From: Myroides odoratimimus
GTDB lineage: Bacteria; Bacteroidota; Bacteroidia; Flavobacteriales; Flavobacteriaceae
Assembly (NCBI RefSeq): GCF_030326305.1
Contig: NZ_JACAKB010000001.1
Coordinates: 281,027-345,026 of the forward strand
Length of the DNA: 64,000 nucleotides
Direction: 5' to 3'
In this document: positions 1-7,541 of the stretch, one piece after another
Layout: each line of letters opens with the position of its first letter
Numbering within the stretch: position 1 is the first letter of the stretch
The notes under the pieces: model-generated
The model's input: only the letters and a program-made list of their open reading frames with translations
Databases searched by the model: none
Told to the model about the DNA's origin: nothing
Position numbers and translations under genes: made by a program

Positions 1-299
1 TAGAAGCTCTACATGCACATGCTGAAGGACTAGGTGTGAAGAACCCTTATTGGCACATGATGACTGGGGATGCTAAGTACATTTATGATTTGGCAAAGAA
101 GTTTAATTTATACACTGGAGTTAATCCTGATGCACCAGGTGGTTTTGAACATTCAGGACTGTTTGCCTTAGTAGATAAAGAAGGGAATATTCGCTCTCGT
201 AAAGATGAGCACGGTAATCCTGTAGTTTATTACGATGGGACAAGTGATGAAGGTGTAGCTTGGCTAAAAGAGGATATAAAAGCATTATTAGAAGAATAA
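1..299 (+). CDS. SCO1/SenC-family copper chaperone, C-terminal part
   Basis: Partial gene whose reading frame is open from the window edge (first full codon at base 3) to a TAA at 297-299. About 98 residues are visible. The thioredoxin-like end of the SCO1/SenC family is recognisable: a YDLAKKFNLYTGVN segment followed by FEHSGLFALVDKEGNIR, where the histidine matches the family's conserved copper-ligand histidine. The CxxxC site would lie upstream of the window. Family knowledge: Sco proteins deliver copper to, or maintain the thiols of, the CuA site of cytochrome c oxidase on the outer face of the membrane. The next two genes, a DUF420 membrane protein 11 bases downstream and a CxxC mini-protein, fit a cytochrome-oxidase assembly cluster. 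The start and signal sequence cannot be assessed. Confidence 0.85.
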   Translation, partial: EALHAHAEGLGVKNPYWHMMTGDAKYIYDLAKKFNLYTGVNPDAPGGFEHSGLFALVDKEGNIRSRKDEHGNPVVYYDGTSDEGVAWLKEDIKALLEE

Positions 300-309
300 T
301 ATTATTAAA

Positions 310-849
310 ATGGAAAACAATATTGAACAAAAGTACAATAAGTGGATATGGGTACTTTCTATCGTTATACCTGTGGTAGTAGCCATCCTATTTGGAGTTA
401 ATCTACAGAAACTAGGATATGATGTAAAACCATTATCATTTTTACCTCCAATCTATGCTAGTATTAACGGGCTTACAGCCGTATTATTAGTATGGGCAGT
501 AATGGCTATTAAAAAAGGGAATAAGCAATTGCATGAGCGTTTAATTAAAGTGTGTATTGCATGTTCTTTAGCGTTTTTAGCGATGTATGTGGCTTATCAC
601 ATGACTTCGATAGAAACTAAGTTCGGTGGAGAAGGAATTATACGTCCTATCTATTTCTTTATTTTGATTACGCATATCTTATTGTCTATTATCATTATTC
701 CTTTTGTATTATTCACATTTGTACGTGGTATATCAGGATCTTATGAGAGACATAAGAAGTTAGCTCGTATTACTTATCCTATGTGGTTGTACGTAGCTGT
801 AACAGGAGTTATCGTTTACTTGATGATTTCGCCTTATTATATTAACTAA
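310..849 (+). CDS. DUF420 family membrane protein (likely cytochrome oxidase assembly)
   Basis: 179 residues with about five predicted membrane segments (roughly 13-30, 48-68, 80-98, 115-139 and 155-174). Conserved-looking histidines sit near membrane faces at H75, H97, H122 and H148, as in the DUF420 (CtaM-like) family. Members are found beside cytochrome c oxidase and Sco genes and are implicated in haem-copper oxidase maturation, so the position 11 bases after the Sco1-like gene supports that role. No catalytic motif is visible and the exact function is inferred from family and context. The ATG at 310 follows an A-rich leader without a Shine-Dalgarno sequence, as is normal in this phylum. 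Confidence 0.8.
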   Translation: MENNIEQKYNKWIWVLSIVIPVVVAILFGVNLQKLGYDVKPLSFLPPIYASINGLTAVLLVWAVMAIKKGNKQLHERLIKVCIACSLAFLAMYVAYHMTSIETKFGGEGIIRPIYFFILITHILLSIIIIPFVLFTFVRGISGSYERHKKLARITYPMWLYVAVTGVIVYLMISPYYIN

Positions 850-861
850 TACAATTAAGTA

Positions 862-1092
862 ATGATGAAAAAGTTAGTTTGGGGTATACTCTTTTCTGTG
901 TTTTTCTTTTCAGGAGAAGCTTTTGCTCAGTGCGCGATGTGTCGTGCTACGTTAGAGACAGAAGACGGAGGAGTGAAAGCAGAGGCTGTTAATGACGGAA
1001 TAGTTTATCTAATGATGTTTCCGTATTTACTAGTTGCTTTTGCTATGTATTTTAGTTACAGAATATATAAAAACAAAAAAAGTATAAAGTAA
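862..1092 (+). CDS. small secreted or membrane-anchored CxxC protein
   Basis: 76 residues: a cleavable-looking signal peptide (about 1-22, ending AFA), a CAMC motif at C24-C27 immediately after the predicted cleavage site, a short charged stretch, and one membrane segment at about 46-66 followed by a basic tail. The CxxC near the outer face suggests metal binding or thiol exchange. It lies 12 bases after the DUF420 gene and is followed at once by a terminator, so it is probably the last gene of a Sco1-DUF420-CxxC operon. Small proteins of this shape are common beside these genes in Flavobacteriaceae, but I know no firm name. Two adjacent ATGs (862 and 865) are both possible starts. Confidence 0.7.
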   Translation: MMKKLVWGILFSVFFFSGEAFAQCAMCRATLETEDGGVKAEAVNDGIVYLMMFPYLLVAFAMYFSYRIYKNKKSIK

Positions 1093-1126
1093 TAAAAAAA
1101 ACCGCTACTATTAGCGGTTTTTTTTA
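1093..1126 (+). terminator. Rho-independent terminator of the Sco1/DUF420 operon
   Basis: A-run, then AACCGCTA, a four-base loop, TAGCGGTT and a T-run, starting directly at the stop codon of the CxxC mini-protein gene. Confidence 0.9.
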
Positions 1127-1165
1127 TTACTTTATACTTGAGTTATAAATATTTATAAATTTCTG

Positions 1166-2620
1166 ATGAGTATATTGAGTATGATAAATCGCTACCTCCT
1201 AAAAGGAGCTTGTATAATGTTGTGTTTATATTGTTCTTTTGCTAAGGGACAAGAGCGTACTCTATGGTCATTAGAGAAGTGTATCGACTATGCAATAGAG
1301 AATAACATTCGTATTAAACAATATGAGTTAGATGAGCAGAGTGCTATGATTAATAAAGACATCGCTATAGGTAGCTTTATGCCTAATGTCAATCTAACAG
1401 GAAACCATTCGTGGACTATTGCAGATCAGCCAGATCAGTTAACAGGAGCTCTGGGAAGTAAAACTATTCAAGCTACTACAGTAGGGCTTGGGGTAAATGT
1501 GGACTTGTACAGTGGACTGAAGAAACAGAATATGCTTGTGAAAGCTCGTTTATCAGAGTTAGCTTCTCAATATAAGCTGCAAAAGATGAAGGAAGATATT
1601 GCGTTAAATGTGATTAATTCCTATTTGCAAATCTTGTTTAATAAAGAGTTGGTAAAGACTAATCAAACACAATTAGAATACGACAAGAGTCAACAAGAAC
1701 GCACACAAGAGTTAGTAAACGAAGGTGTTGTACCTGCAGGTGATTTATTAGAAGCTAAAGCTACTGTAGCTATAGATACACAGCGATTAATTATTTCACA
1801 GAATGAGTTAGTGATGGCTCGTTTAAACTTAGCTCAATTGCTTCAAATAAGGTCTTATGAGTCTTTTGATATCGTAGATACAGACTATGAAGTGTCAGAG
1901 TCGAGTATGCTTAGTTATAGCCCTCAGGATATTACGGATAGAGCTACTGAGGTATTGACAGATATTAAAACAGCAGAGACGAATGTGCTGATGGCAGAAA
2001 AGGATGTAAGTATAGCTAAGTCTGCTTATAGCCCTACTCTACAAGCATTTTATAATCTAGGTACAAATATTAATTACCAAGATCGATTAGTGGGGAATCG
2101 CCTATTAGAGTCTACTTCTGAGGTGGGTTATGTAGAAGGTTCTAATCAGCGTGTATTGAGACAGAATAGTATGGCTGTATACGGTGGGCCTAATTCCTTT
2201 TTTAATCAATTTAGTGATAACTTTAATTCTAATTTTGGTTTAAGTCTAACGATACCTATTTTTAATGGATTCTCTACTCGAAATAATGTAAAGTTAAGAA
2301 AGCTTAGCCTTCAGCAGATAGAGAATGAAAGAGAGGTGATCGCATTGAATTTAGAACAGCTCGTATTTAAGGCTTATACAGATACAGAGAGTGCTTATCA
2401 GAAGTACGAGGCTAGTAATGCAAGTCTTGAAGCAAGAAAGTTGTCTCTAGAGTACTCAAAAGAGCGCTATTCTGTAGGCTTAATTAATATCTTTGAATTA
2501 AATCAAAATCAGACTTTATTTGTGACAGCACAGTCAGATTTATTAAAGTCTAAATATGAATACATTTTTAAAACCAAGATACTAGAGTACTATTTTGGTA
2601 TTCCACTTTTTAAAAATTAG
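1166..2620 (+). CDS. TolC-family outer membrane efflux protein
   Basis: 484 residues, the normal length for TolC-like proteins. A signal peptide occupies roughly the first 28 residues, followed by the typical opening WSLEKCIDYAIENNI of outer membrane efflux proteins. Two repeats of long, Q/E/A-rich helical segments are separated by a barrel-type stretch with YGGPNSFFNQFSDNFNSNFG and LSLTIPIFNGFSTRNNV. It should form the outer membrane exit duct of a tripartite exporter. The adaptor gene follows directly, and its start codon (2625) is 4 bases beyond this stop. Other ATGs near 1181 and 1217 are possible starts; the 1166 start gives a long n-region. Confidence 0.9.
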   Translation: MSILSMINRYLLKGACIMLCLYCSFAKGQERTLWSLEKCIDYAIENNIRIKQYELDEQSAMINKDIAIGSFMPNVNLTGNHSWTIADQPDQLTGALGSKTIQATTVGLGVNVDLYSGLKKQNMLVKARLSELASQYKLQKMKEDIALNVINSYLQILFNKELVKTNQTQLEYDKSQQERTQELVNEGVVPAGDLLEAKATVAIDTQRLIISQNELVMARLNLAQLLQIRSYESFDIVDTDYEVSESSMLSYSPQDITDRATEVLTDIKTAETNVLMAEKDVSIAKSAYSPTLQAFYNLGTNINYQDRLVGNRLLESTSEVGYVEGSNQRVLRQNSMAVYGGPNSFFNQFSDNFNSNFGLSLTIPIFNGFSTRNNVKLRKLSLQQIENEREVIALNLEQLVFKAYTDTESAYQKYEASNASLEARKLSLEYSKERYSVGLINIFELNQNQTLFVTAQSDLLKSKYEYIFKTKILEYYFGIPLFKN

Positions 2621-2624
2621 AGAG

Positions 2625-3875
2625 ATGAAGAAAAAATACATCGTAATACTTGGTATTGCTATAATCGCTACTCTAGTGATCAGTAAATTTGTCTTCGGTA
2701 AAGAGGAAGACCGCACTCAAGTAGAGATACTAGAATTGGAAAAAACTAATATCATCGAGACTGTATCAGGTACAGGAAAGATACAACCTGAAATAGAGAT
2801 TAAAATATCTTCGGAAGTATCTGGAGAAATCATAAATTTGCCAATCAAAGAGGGACAGGTTGTTAATAAGGGAGATCTCTTGGTAGTGATTAATCCTGAC
2901 TTATATACTTCTGCTATGGAGAGGGTAGAAGCGATGTTGGCTACAAGTAAAGCTGGATTATCACAAGCAGAAGCTCAGCTAAAAGAGGCTAAGTCTAATT
3001 ATGATCGAAATAGTAGACTGTATGATAAGGGGGTGATCTCGCGTTCTGAATGGGATCTTGTAGTACGAACATATGAGGTGGCTAAAGCAGCTCAGTCTTC
3101 GGCTTTCTATAACGTAGAGAGCTCTAAGGCTGCACTAGCAGAGTCTAGAGCAAATCTTCTTCGAACTACTATTTATGCGCCTGCTTATGGTACAATCTCT
3201 AGAGTGAATGTAGAGTTGGGAGAGCGAGTGTTAGGTACGCAACAGATGGCAGGTACGGAGATATTAAGAGTAGCTAATCTTAGTGGTATGGAGGTAGAAG
3301 TAGATATTAATGAAAATGATATCGTAAAAGTGAAGTTAGGTGATGAGACAAGAATTAATGTAGATGCCTATCTAAAGAAAGAATTTAGAGGTGTAGTGAC
3401 TAGTATCTCTAATTCTGCTTCTAATCAGACTGTATCTGCTGATCAGGTAACCACATTTAAAGTTAAGATTAAAATCTTAGCAGAATCATACGAAGACTTG
3501 GTAAAGAAGGATATAGAGAATTATTCTCCATTTAGGCCTGGTATGACAGCTGCAGTAGATATTGTTACAGATGTAAAGAATGATATTTTTGCTGTACCTA
3601 TTAGTGCTGTGGTCATGAAAACACCTACAGATACGATAGTAAATAAAACAGAAGGGAAGAAAATATTCGATAAAGAGCTTATGAGAGAGGCTGTATTCGT
3701 TAACGATGGAGGTACTGCTAAACTTAAGTTTGTAAAAACAGGAATAAAGGACGATACGAATATTCAGATTATAGAAGGGCTTAGTGCTAAGGATGTGATT
3801 ATAACAGGACCATATTCGACTGTAAGTAGGATTCTTCAGCATGGAGCTAAAGTAGAAGTAGAAAGTAAAAAATAA
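2625..3875 (+). CDS. periplasmic adaptor subunit (MacA/HlyD-type membrane fusion protein)
   Basis: I place the start at the ATG at 2625 (MKKKYIVILGIAII), because upstream codons overlap the tolC-like gene and add no signal sequence; this gives 416 residues. There is one N-terminal membrane anchor, a split lipoyl domain (GTGKIQPEIEIKISSEVSGEI and later YAPAYGTISRVNVELGERV), a coiled-coil hairpin between them (about 85-170), then beta-barrel and membrane-proximal domains. It resembles MacA-like adaptors that pair with ABC exporters, but no ABC ATPase/permease or RND pump gene is next to it: tsaB follows after two bases. The pump must therefore be encoded elsewhere, or the adaptor serves several pumps. 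Confidence 0.87.
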   Translation: MKKKYIVILGIAIIATLVISKFVFGKEEDRTQVEILELEKTNIIETVSGTGKIQPEIEIKISSEVSGEIINLPIKEGQVVNKGDLLVVINPDLYTSAMERVEAMLATSKAGLSQAEAQLKEAKSNYDRNSRLYDKGVISRSEWDLVVRTYEVAKAAQSSAFYNVESSKAALAESRANLLRTTIYAPAYGTISRVNVELGERVLGTQQMAGTEILRVANLSGMEVEVDINENDIVKVKLGDETRINVDAYLKKEFRGVVTSISNSASNQTVSADQVTTFKVKIKILAESYEDLVKKDIENYSPFRPGMTAAVDIVTDVKNDIFAVPISAVVMKTPTDTIVNKTEGKKIFDKELMREAVFVNDGGTAKLKFVKTGIKDDTNIQIIEGLSAKDVIITGPYSTVSRILQHGAKVEVESKK

Positions 3876-3877
3876 TA

Positions 3878-4549
3878 ATGATAACGATTTTATCTATTGA
3901 GACAGCTACTAAGAACTGTTCTGTCTCATTATCAGTGAGTGGAGAGGTTATAGCATGTAAGGAAATAGCGGAAGAGAATTTCTCTCATGCTGAAAAATTG
4001 CATGTTTTTGTAGAAGAGATATTAAAAGAGAATAATAAGACTTTAAAAGATCTTTCGGCTATAGCAATTAGTCAAGGACCTGGATCATATACAGGCTTGC
4101 GCATTGGAGTATCTTCTGTGAAGGGATTGTGCTACGGACTGTCTATTCCTTTGATTGCTTTAGATACCTTAGAAATATTAGCAAGACAGGTAGAGGTGAC
4201 AGAAGGGCTTATCGTACCAATGCTAGATGCTAGACGTATGGAAGTGTTCTCAGCAGTCTTTGATAAAGAGTATAATAAACGAAGTGAAATAGAAGCAATT
4301 GTTATTGATGAGAATGCTTTTAGTAGCTATAAGGGAACACTATTACATTTAATAGGTGATGGAGCGATGAAGTGTAAAGAAACATTAGGTACGGAAGGTT
4401 TTATGTACTATCCGGAGATAACGTATCCTTCAGCAAATGAAATGGGAGTGATGGCTTATGATAAGTATATAAAAGAAGAATTTGTAGATGTGGCTTACTT
4501 TGAGCCATTCTATCTTAAAGACTTTGTCCTAATTCAAAAGAAGAAATAA
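3878..4549 (+). CDS. tsaB: tRNA N6-threonylcarbamoyladenosine biosynthesis protein TsaB
   Basis: 223 residues, the usual TsaB length. The ASKHA-fold N-terminus LSIETATKNCSVSLS and the strongly conserved block SQGPGSYTGLRIGVSSVKGL are present, followed by IPLIALDTLEILA and an LDARRMEVF segment. TsaB pairs with TsaD (and TsaE) to transfer the threonylcarbamoyl group to A37 of ANN-decoding tRNAs in the cytoplasm. It starts two bases after the adaptor gene, so it is probably co-transcribed with the efflux genes. That linkage is not functionally obvious. A strong hairpin follows the stop. Confidence 0.93.
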   Translation: MITILSIETATKNCSVSLSVSGEVIACKEIAEENFSHAEKLHVFVEEILKENNKTLKDLSAIAISQGPGSYTGLRIGVSSVKGLCYGLSIPLIALDTLEILARQVEVTEGLIVPMLDARRMEVFSAVFDKEYNKRSEIEAIVIDENAFSSYKGTLLHLIGDGAMKCKETLGTEGFMYYPEITYPSANEMGVMAYDKYIKEEFVDVAYFEPFYLKDFVLIQKKK

Positions 4550-4557
4550 ATAATACT

Positions 4558-4597
4558 AAATAAGGGCTAACAATCTATAGATTTTTAGCCCTTATTT
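4558..4597. terminator. bidirectional terminator between tsaB and the MscS gene
   Basis: Inverted repeat AAATAAGGGCTAA / TTAGCCCTTATTT with a roughly 14-base loop, placed between two convergent genes. Confidence 0.8.
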
Positions 4598-4613
4598 ATT
4601 GAATGATTATCTA

Positions 4614-5381
4614 TTATAGCGCATCACTTATTTCTCTCGCCTTTAAGAGTACATAAGATGTGGCAACTGTAAAGTTATCATTCTCTACCCATATTTGTAC
4701 GGTATATGTAATCTTAGTATCTAATAGCTCTTTGATTAATATTCGAGGTCTTGGTTGTGAAAGTACTTTGTCATAGGAGTCTAATTCCTCTTGTAGTTTT
4801 TCTATAAAGAGTGTTGTGTTTTTTAGTAGTGTTGTTTGTACTGCTATTTCGGCTCTTCTAAGGTTGTTCTGAGTGATGTTTTTGATTTTACCATTAGAGA
4901 GCACACCGTTTGGGATATACACTATATTGTTTTGATAGGTAAGTATCTGAGTGGAGAAGATGTGTATGGTAAGAACTTTACCTGTTTCTCCTTGCGCTTC
5001 TATAATATCCCCTATTCTAAATGGTTTAAACAATATAATTAATACACCTCCAGCGAAGTTACTTAAGGACCCTTGTAATGAAAGTCCAATGGCTAAACTC
5101 ATCGCACCAATAATCGCTACGAATGAGCTAGTCTGTATTCCAAGCTTTGAGGCGATGATTACAAATAAGAGTATTCGCATGCCCCAAATTAATACATCTA
5201 GAATAAAGCTAGAAAAAGTAGGATCTATATTCTTTTTTAAGAATATTTTTTTTGCTAGTCTCTGTAAGAAACGAATGACCCATAATCCTATGCCTAAGAT
5301 AATAAGTGAAGTCACTATCTCTGGTATATAGGTAATAATATCTTCAATATATCTAGATAATAAAGTATCTAATTTTTGCAT
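4614..5381 (-). CDS. small-conductance mechanosensitive ion channel (MscS family)
   Basis: 255 residues with three N-terminal membrane helices (about 15-38, 58-80 and 83-110). The third is the glycine/alanine-rich pore helix, with SLAIGLSLQGSLSNFAGGVL followed by FKPFRIGD, the hallmark junction to the cytoplasmic beta domain in MscS. The rest matches the MscS vestibule. The channel opens under membrane tension to release osmolytes after hypo-osmotic shock. It is of minimal MscS size without extra N-terminal domains. It is transcribed away from tsaB and begins three bases downstream of the DUF255 gene stop, so the two likely share a transcript. Confidence 0.93.
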   Translation of the reverse strand: MQKLDTLLSRYIEDIITYIPEIVTSLIILGIGLWVIRFLQRLAKKIFLKKNIDPTFSSFILDVLIWGMRILLFVIIASKLGIQTSSFVAIIGAMSLAIGLSLQGSLSNFAGGVLIILFKPFRIGDIIEAQGETGKVLTIHIFSTQILTYQNNIVYIPNGVLSNGKIKNITQNNLRRAEIAVQTTLLKNTTLFIEKLQEELDSYDKVLSQPRPRILIKELLDTKITYTVQIWVENDNFTVATSYVLLKAREISDAL

Positions 5382-5384
5382 ATT

Positions 5385-7388
5385 CTATAAAATATAATTG
5401 TCTATCAGTGTATGATCTGTATCAGGTGCTAAACACGCTCTTTCTATACAAATATAATGTAAAGTCTCTTCTTTAGGAGTATATTTAGTAAGGTATGGGA
5501 TAGCTGATGGCGAAGACACTGAAAGTACAGAAGCTCTAGTTAAGACTTTTTTTCTTGTATTAAGATTGTGTTGAAGTGCATTGGCACCTACCCATGTTAA
5601 TTCTAGAGGTTGTTCTATATATAATTGCAGTAATAACCAATGTGAGTATGCTGAAGGATAATCGACATTAGAAAGTACAGTATTCATCATATTCGTTGCT
5701 AAATCGATATAATAATCATTCTCATATAATAAACCTAGCTTAAATAAGTTTATGGCCATAATGGCATTAGAAGAAGGAATGACATTATCTTCTGTTTCTA
5801 TCGCTGGAGTGATAGTATCTTCTTGATTGTGCTTGCTAAAATAGAAGAACTTACTCTCGTGATCTAAGAAGTGGTCTAAAGAGTAGTCCATAAGATTTTT
5901 AGCTTCTGTGATGTATTGTTGTTCTTCCGTGTGTTCAAAAAGATAGATTAATCCTTGTATATAAAAGGCGTAATCATCTAAGAATGCTTTTATCTTGGCA
6001 TTTCCATCTTTATATGTACGCAATAGTCCACGCTCTTCACACCATAGGTTGTTATGGATAAACAGGTGCAATTGTTTAGCTTGCTCTAAATAAGCTATGT
6101 TTTGAGTAGCTGTGTACGCATCTAATAATCCTGTGATGTACATAGCATTCCACGATGTAAGTGTTTTATCATCTAAGCGAGGTTTAGGTCTATTGGCTCT
6201 ATACTGTCTTAGAGCTGTTTCCCATTGCTGCTTTTTACTTTCTAGGTCTTCAAGAGAGATGTTATTCTCGTTAGCGATATCTATTAATTCACGTGTTTGG
6301 ATTAATACATATTGGTTGTTCTCCCAATGTCCAAAAGAGTTGATATTAAATACAGTACTGAATAAAGGAAAATCTTGTTGGACTAATTCTTTTAATTCTT
6401 CTATGGTCCAAACATAGAAAGCACCTTCTTCTAGCTGGTTATGACTGTCTATGCTGTCTGCATCTAGTGCTGAATAATATCCTCCTTCACCATTAGCCCA
6501 ATTGTTGGTAATAAAATTAATTGTCTTGTCAATAACTTCTTTGTAGAGTTTATTGTGAGTACGTTTATACCCATCTGCATATACAGATAACAGTTGTGCA
6601 TTGTCATAAAGCATTTTTTCAAAGTGAGGAATATGCCATTTATAATCGACAGAATATCTCGAGAAGCCTCCTTCTACTGTATCAAATAGACCTCCCCATG
6701 CCATTCTAGTCAACGTAAGGTCTATATAGTCTAATAAGTGTTGATCTTGGTGTAGTACACCTTTTTTTTGTAAGTATAATAAATTAGTAGGCATCATGAA
6801 CTTAGGCGCTCGTGTGTATCCCCCATATTCCCAGTCAAAACTCTTTTTCCAATTCTCAAGTACAAGTTCAGTATTGAATCTAGATTCTTCTTGTGCTATA
6901 GGTGCTTGGCTAAGAATAGAGATCCCTTCTTGTAGTTGTGTTGCGAAATCTAGTACAGTATCACGTTTTTCTTTGTACAGTTGATGTAACTGTGATAAAG
7001 AATCTATCCAATTTTGTCTTTTAAAATAAGTTCCTCCCCATATCGGTCTACCATCAGGCAAACAAACAACATTTAAAGGCCATCCTCCTTGTTTCGTCAT
7101 AATTTGGATTGCTTTCATATAGAAGTTATCTAGATGTGGAAGTTCTTCACGATCAACCTTGATAGAGATAAAATGTTCGTTCATTAAATCTGCCACCTCT
7201 TGGTTTTCAAAACTTTCTTTCTCCATAACATGACACCAGTGACAAGTCGAATATCCTATGCTAATAACAAGAAGTTTGTCTTCCTGCTCAGCTAGTGTTA
7301 AAGTTTCCTTATTCCATGCTTTCCAATAAATAGGGTTATTGGCATGTTGTAATAAATAAGGACTTGATTCTAAGTGTAATAAATTCAT
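5385..7388 (-). CDS. thioredoxin-domain DUF255 protein (YyaL/SPATA20 family)
   Basis: 667 residues from the ATG at 7388 (MNLLHLESSPYLLQHANNPI), which is the family's conserved N-terminus; a longer upstream frame is open but adds 39 unrelated residues. The N-terminal thioredoxin-like domain carries YSTCHWCHV (C49 and C52), then DREELPHLD and GGWPLNVVCLPDGRPIWGGTYF, and the rest is an alpha-toroid resembling N-acyl-glucosamine epimerases. Function in bacteria is uncertain; the architecture suggests redox activity combined with a sugar-epimerase-like fold. It appears to head a two-gene operon with mscS and is divergent from the PiT transporter gene. Confidence 0.88.
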   Translation of the reverse strand: MNLLHLESSPYLLQHANNPIYWKAWNKETLTLAEQEDKLLVISIGYSTCHWCHVMEKESFENQEVADLMNEHFISIKVDREELPHLDNFYMKAIQIMTKQGGWPLNVVCLPDGRPIWGGTYFKRQNWIDSLSQLHQLYKEKRDTVLDFATQLQEGISILSQAPIAQEESRFNTELVLENWKKSFDWEYGGYTRAPKFMMPTNLLYLQKKGVLHQDQHLLDYIDLTLTRMAWGGLFDTVEGGFSRYSVDYKWHIPHFEKMLYDNAQLLSVYADGYKRTHNKLYKEVIDKTINFITNNWANGEGGYYSALDADSIDSHNQLEEGAFYVWTIEELKELVQQDFPLFSTVFNINSFGHWENNQYVLIQTRELIDIANENNISLEDLESKKQQWETALRQYRANRPKPRLDDKTLTSWNAMYITGLLDAYTATQNIAYLEQAKQLHLFIHNNLWCEERGLLRTYKDGNAKIKAFLDDYAFYIQGLIYLFEHTEEQQYITEAKNLMDYSLDHFLDHESKFFYFSKHNQEDTITPAIETEDNVIPSSNAIMAINLFKLGLLYENDYYIDLATNMMNTVLSNVDYPSAYSHWLLLQLYIEQPLELTWVGANALQHNLNTRKKVLTRASVLSVSSPSAIPYLTKYTPKEETLHYICIERACLAPDTDHTLIDNYIL

Positions 7389-7541
7389 GATGAGATTTTG
7401 ATATTGTTGTTGCTTAACAAAAGTAGTCAAATGTATTTTAACTATAAAAAGAAGCGATGGGATTAATAACGTTAAGTTAACATAGGAGTAAATAATTATA
7501 ATCAATTTTGCAGCACACTTAATTTAAATATAATTTATAAA

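Noticed and set aside
7389-7505. 39-codon N-terminal extension of the DUF255 protein
   Set aside because: Family members begin at the MNLLHLESSPYLLQHA block. The extension is an open AT-rich leader in the divergent promoter region.
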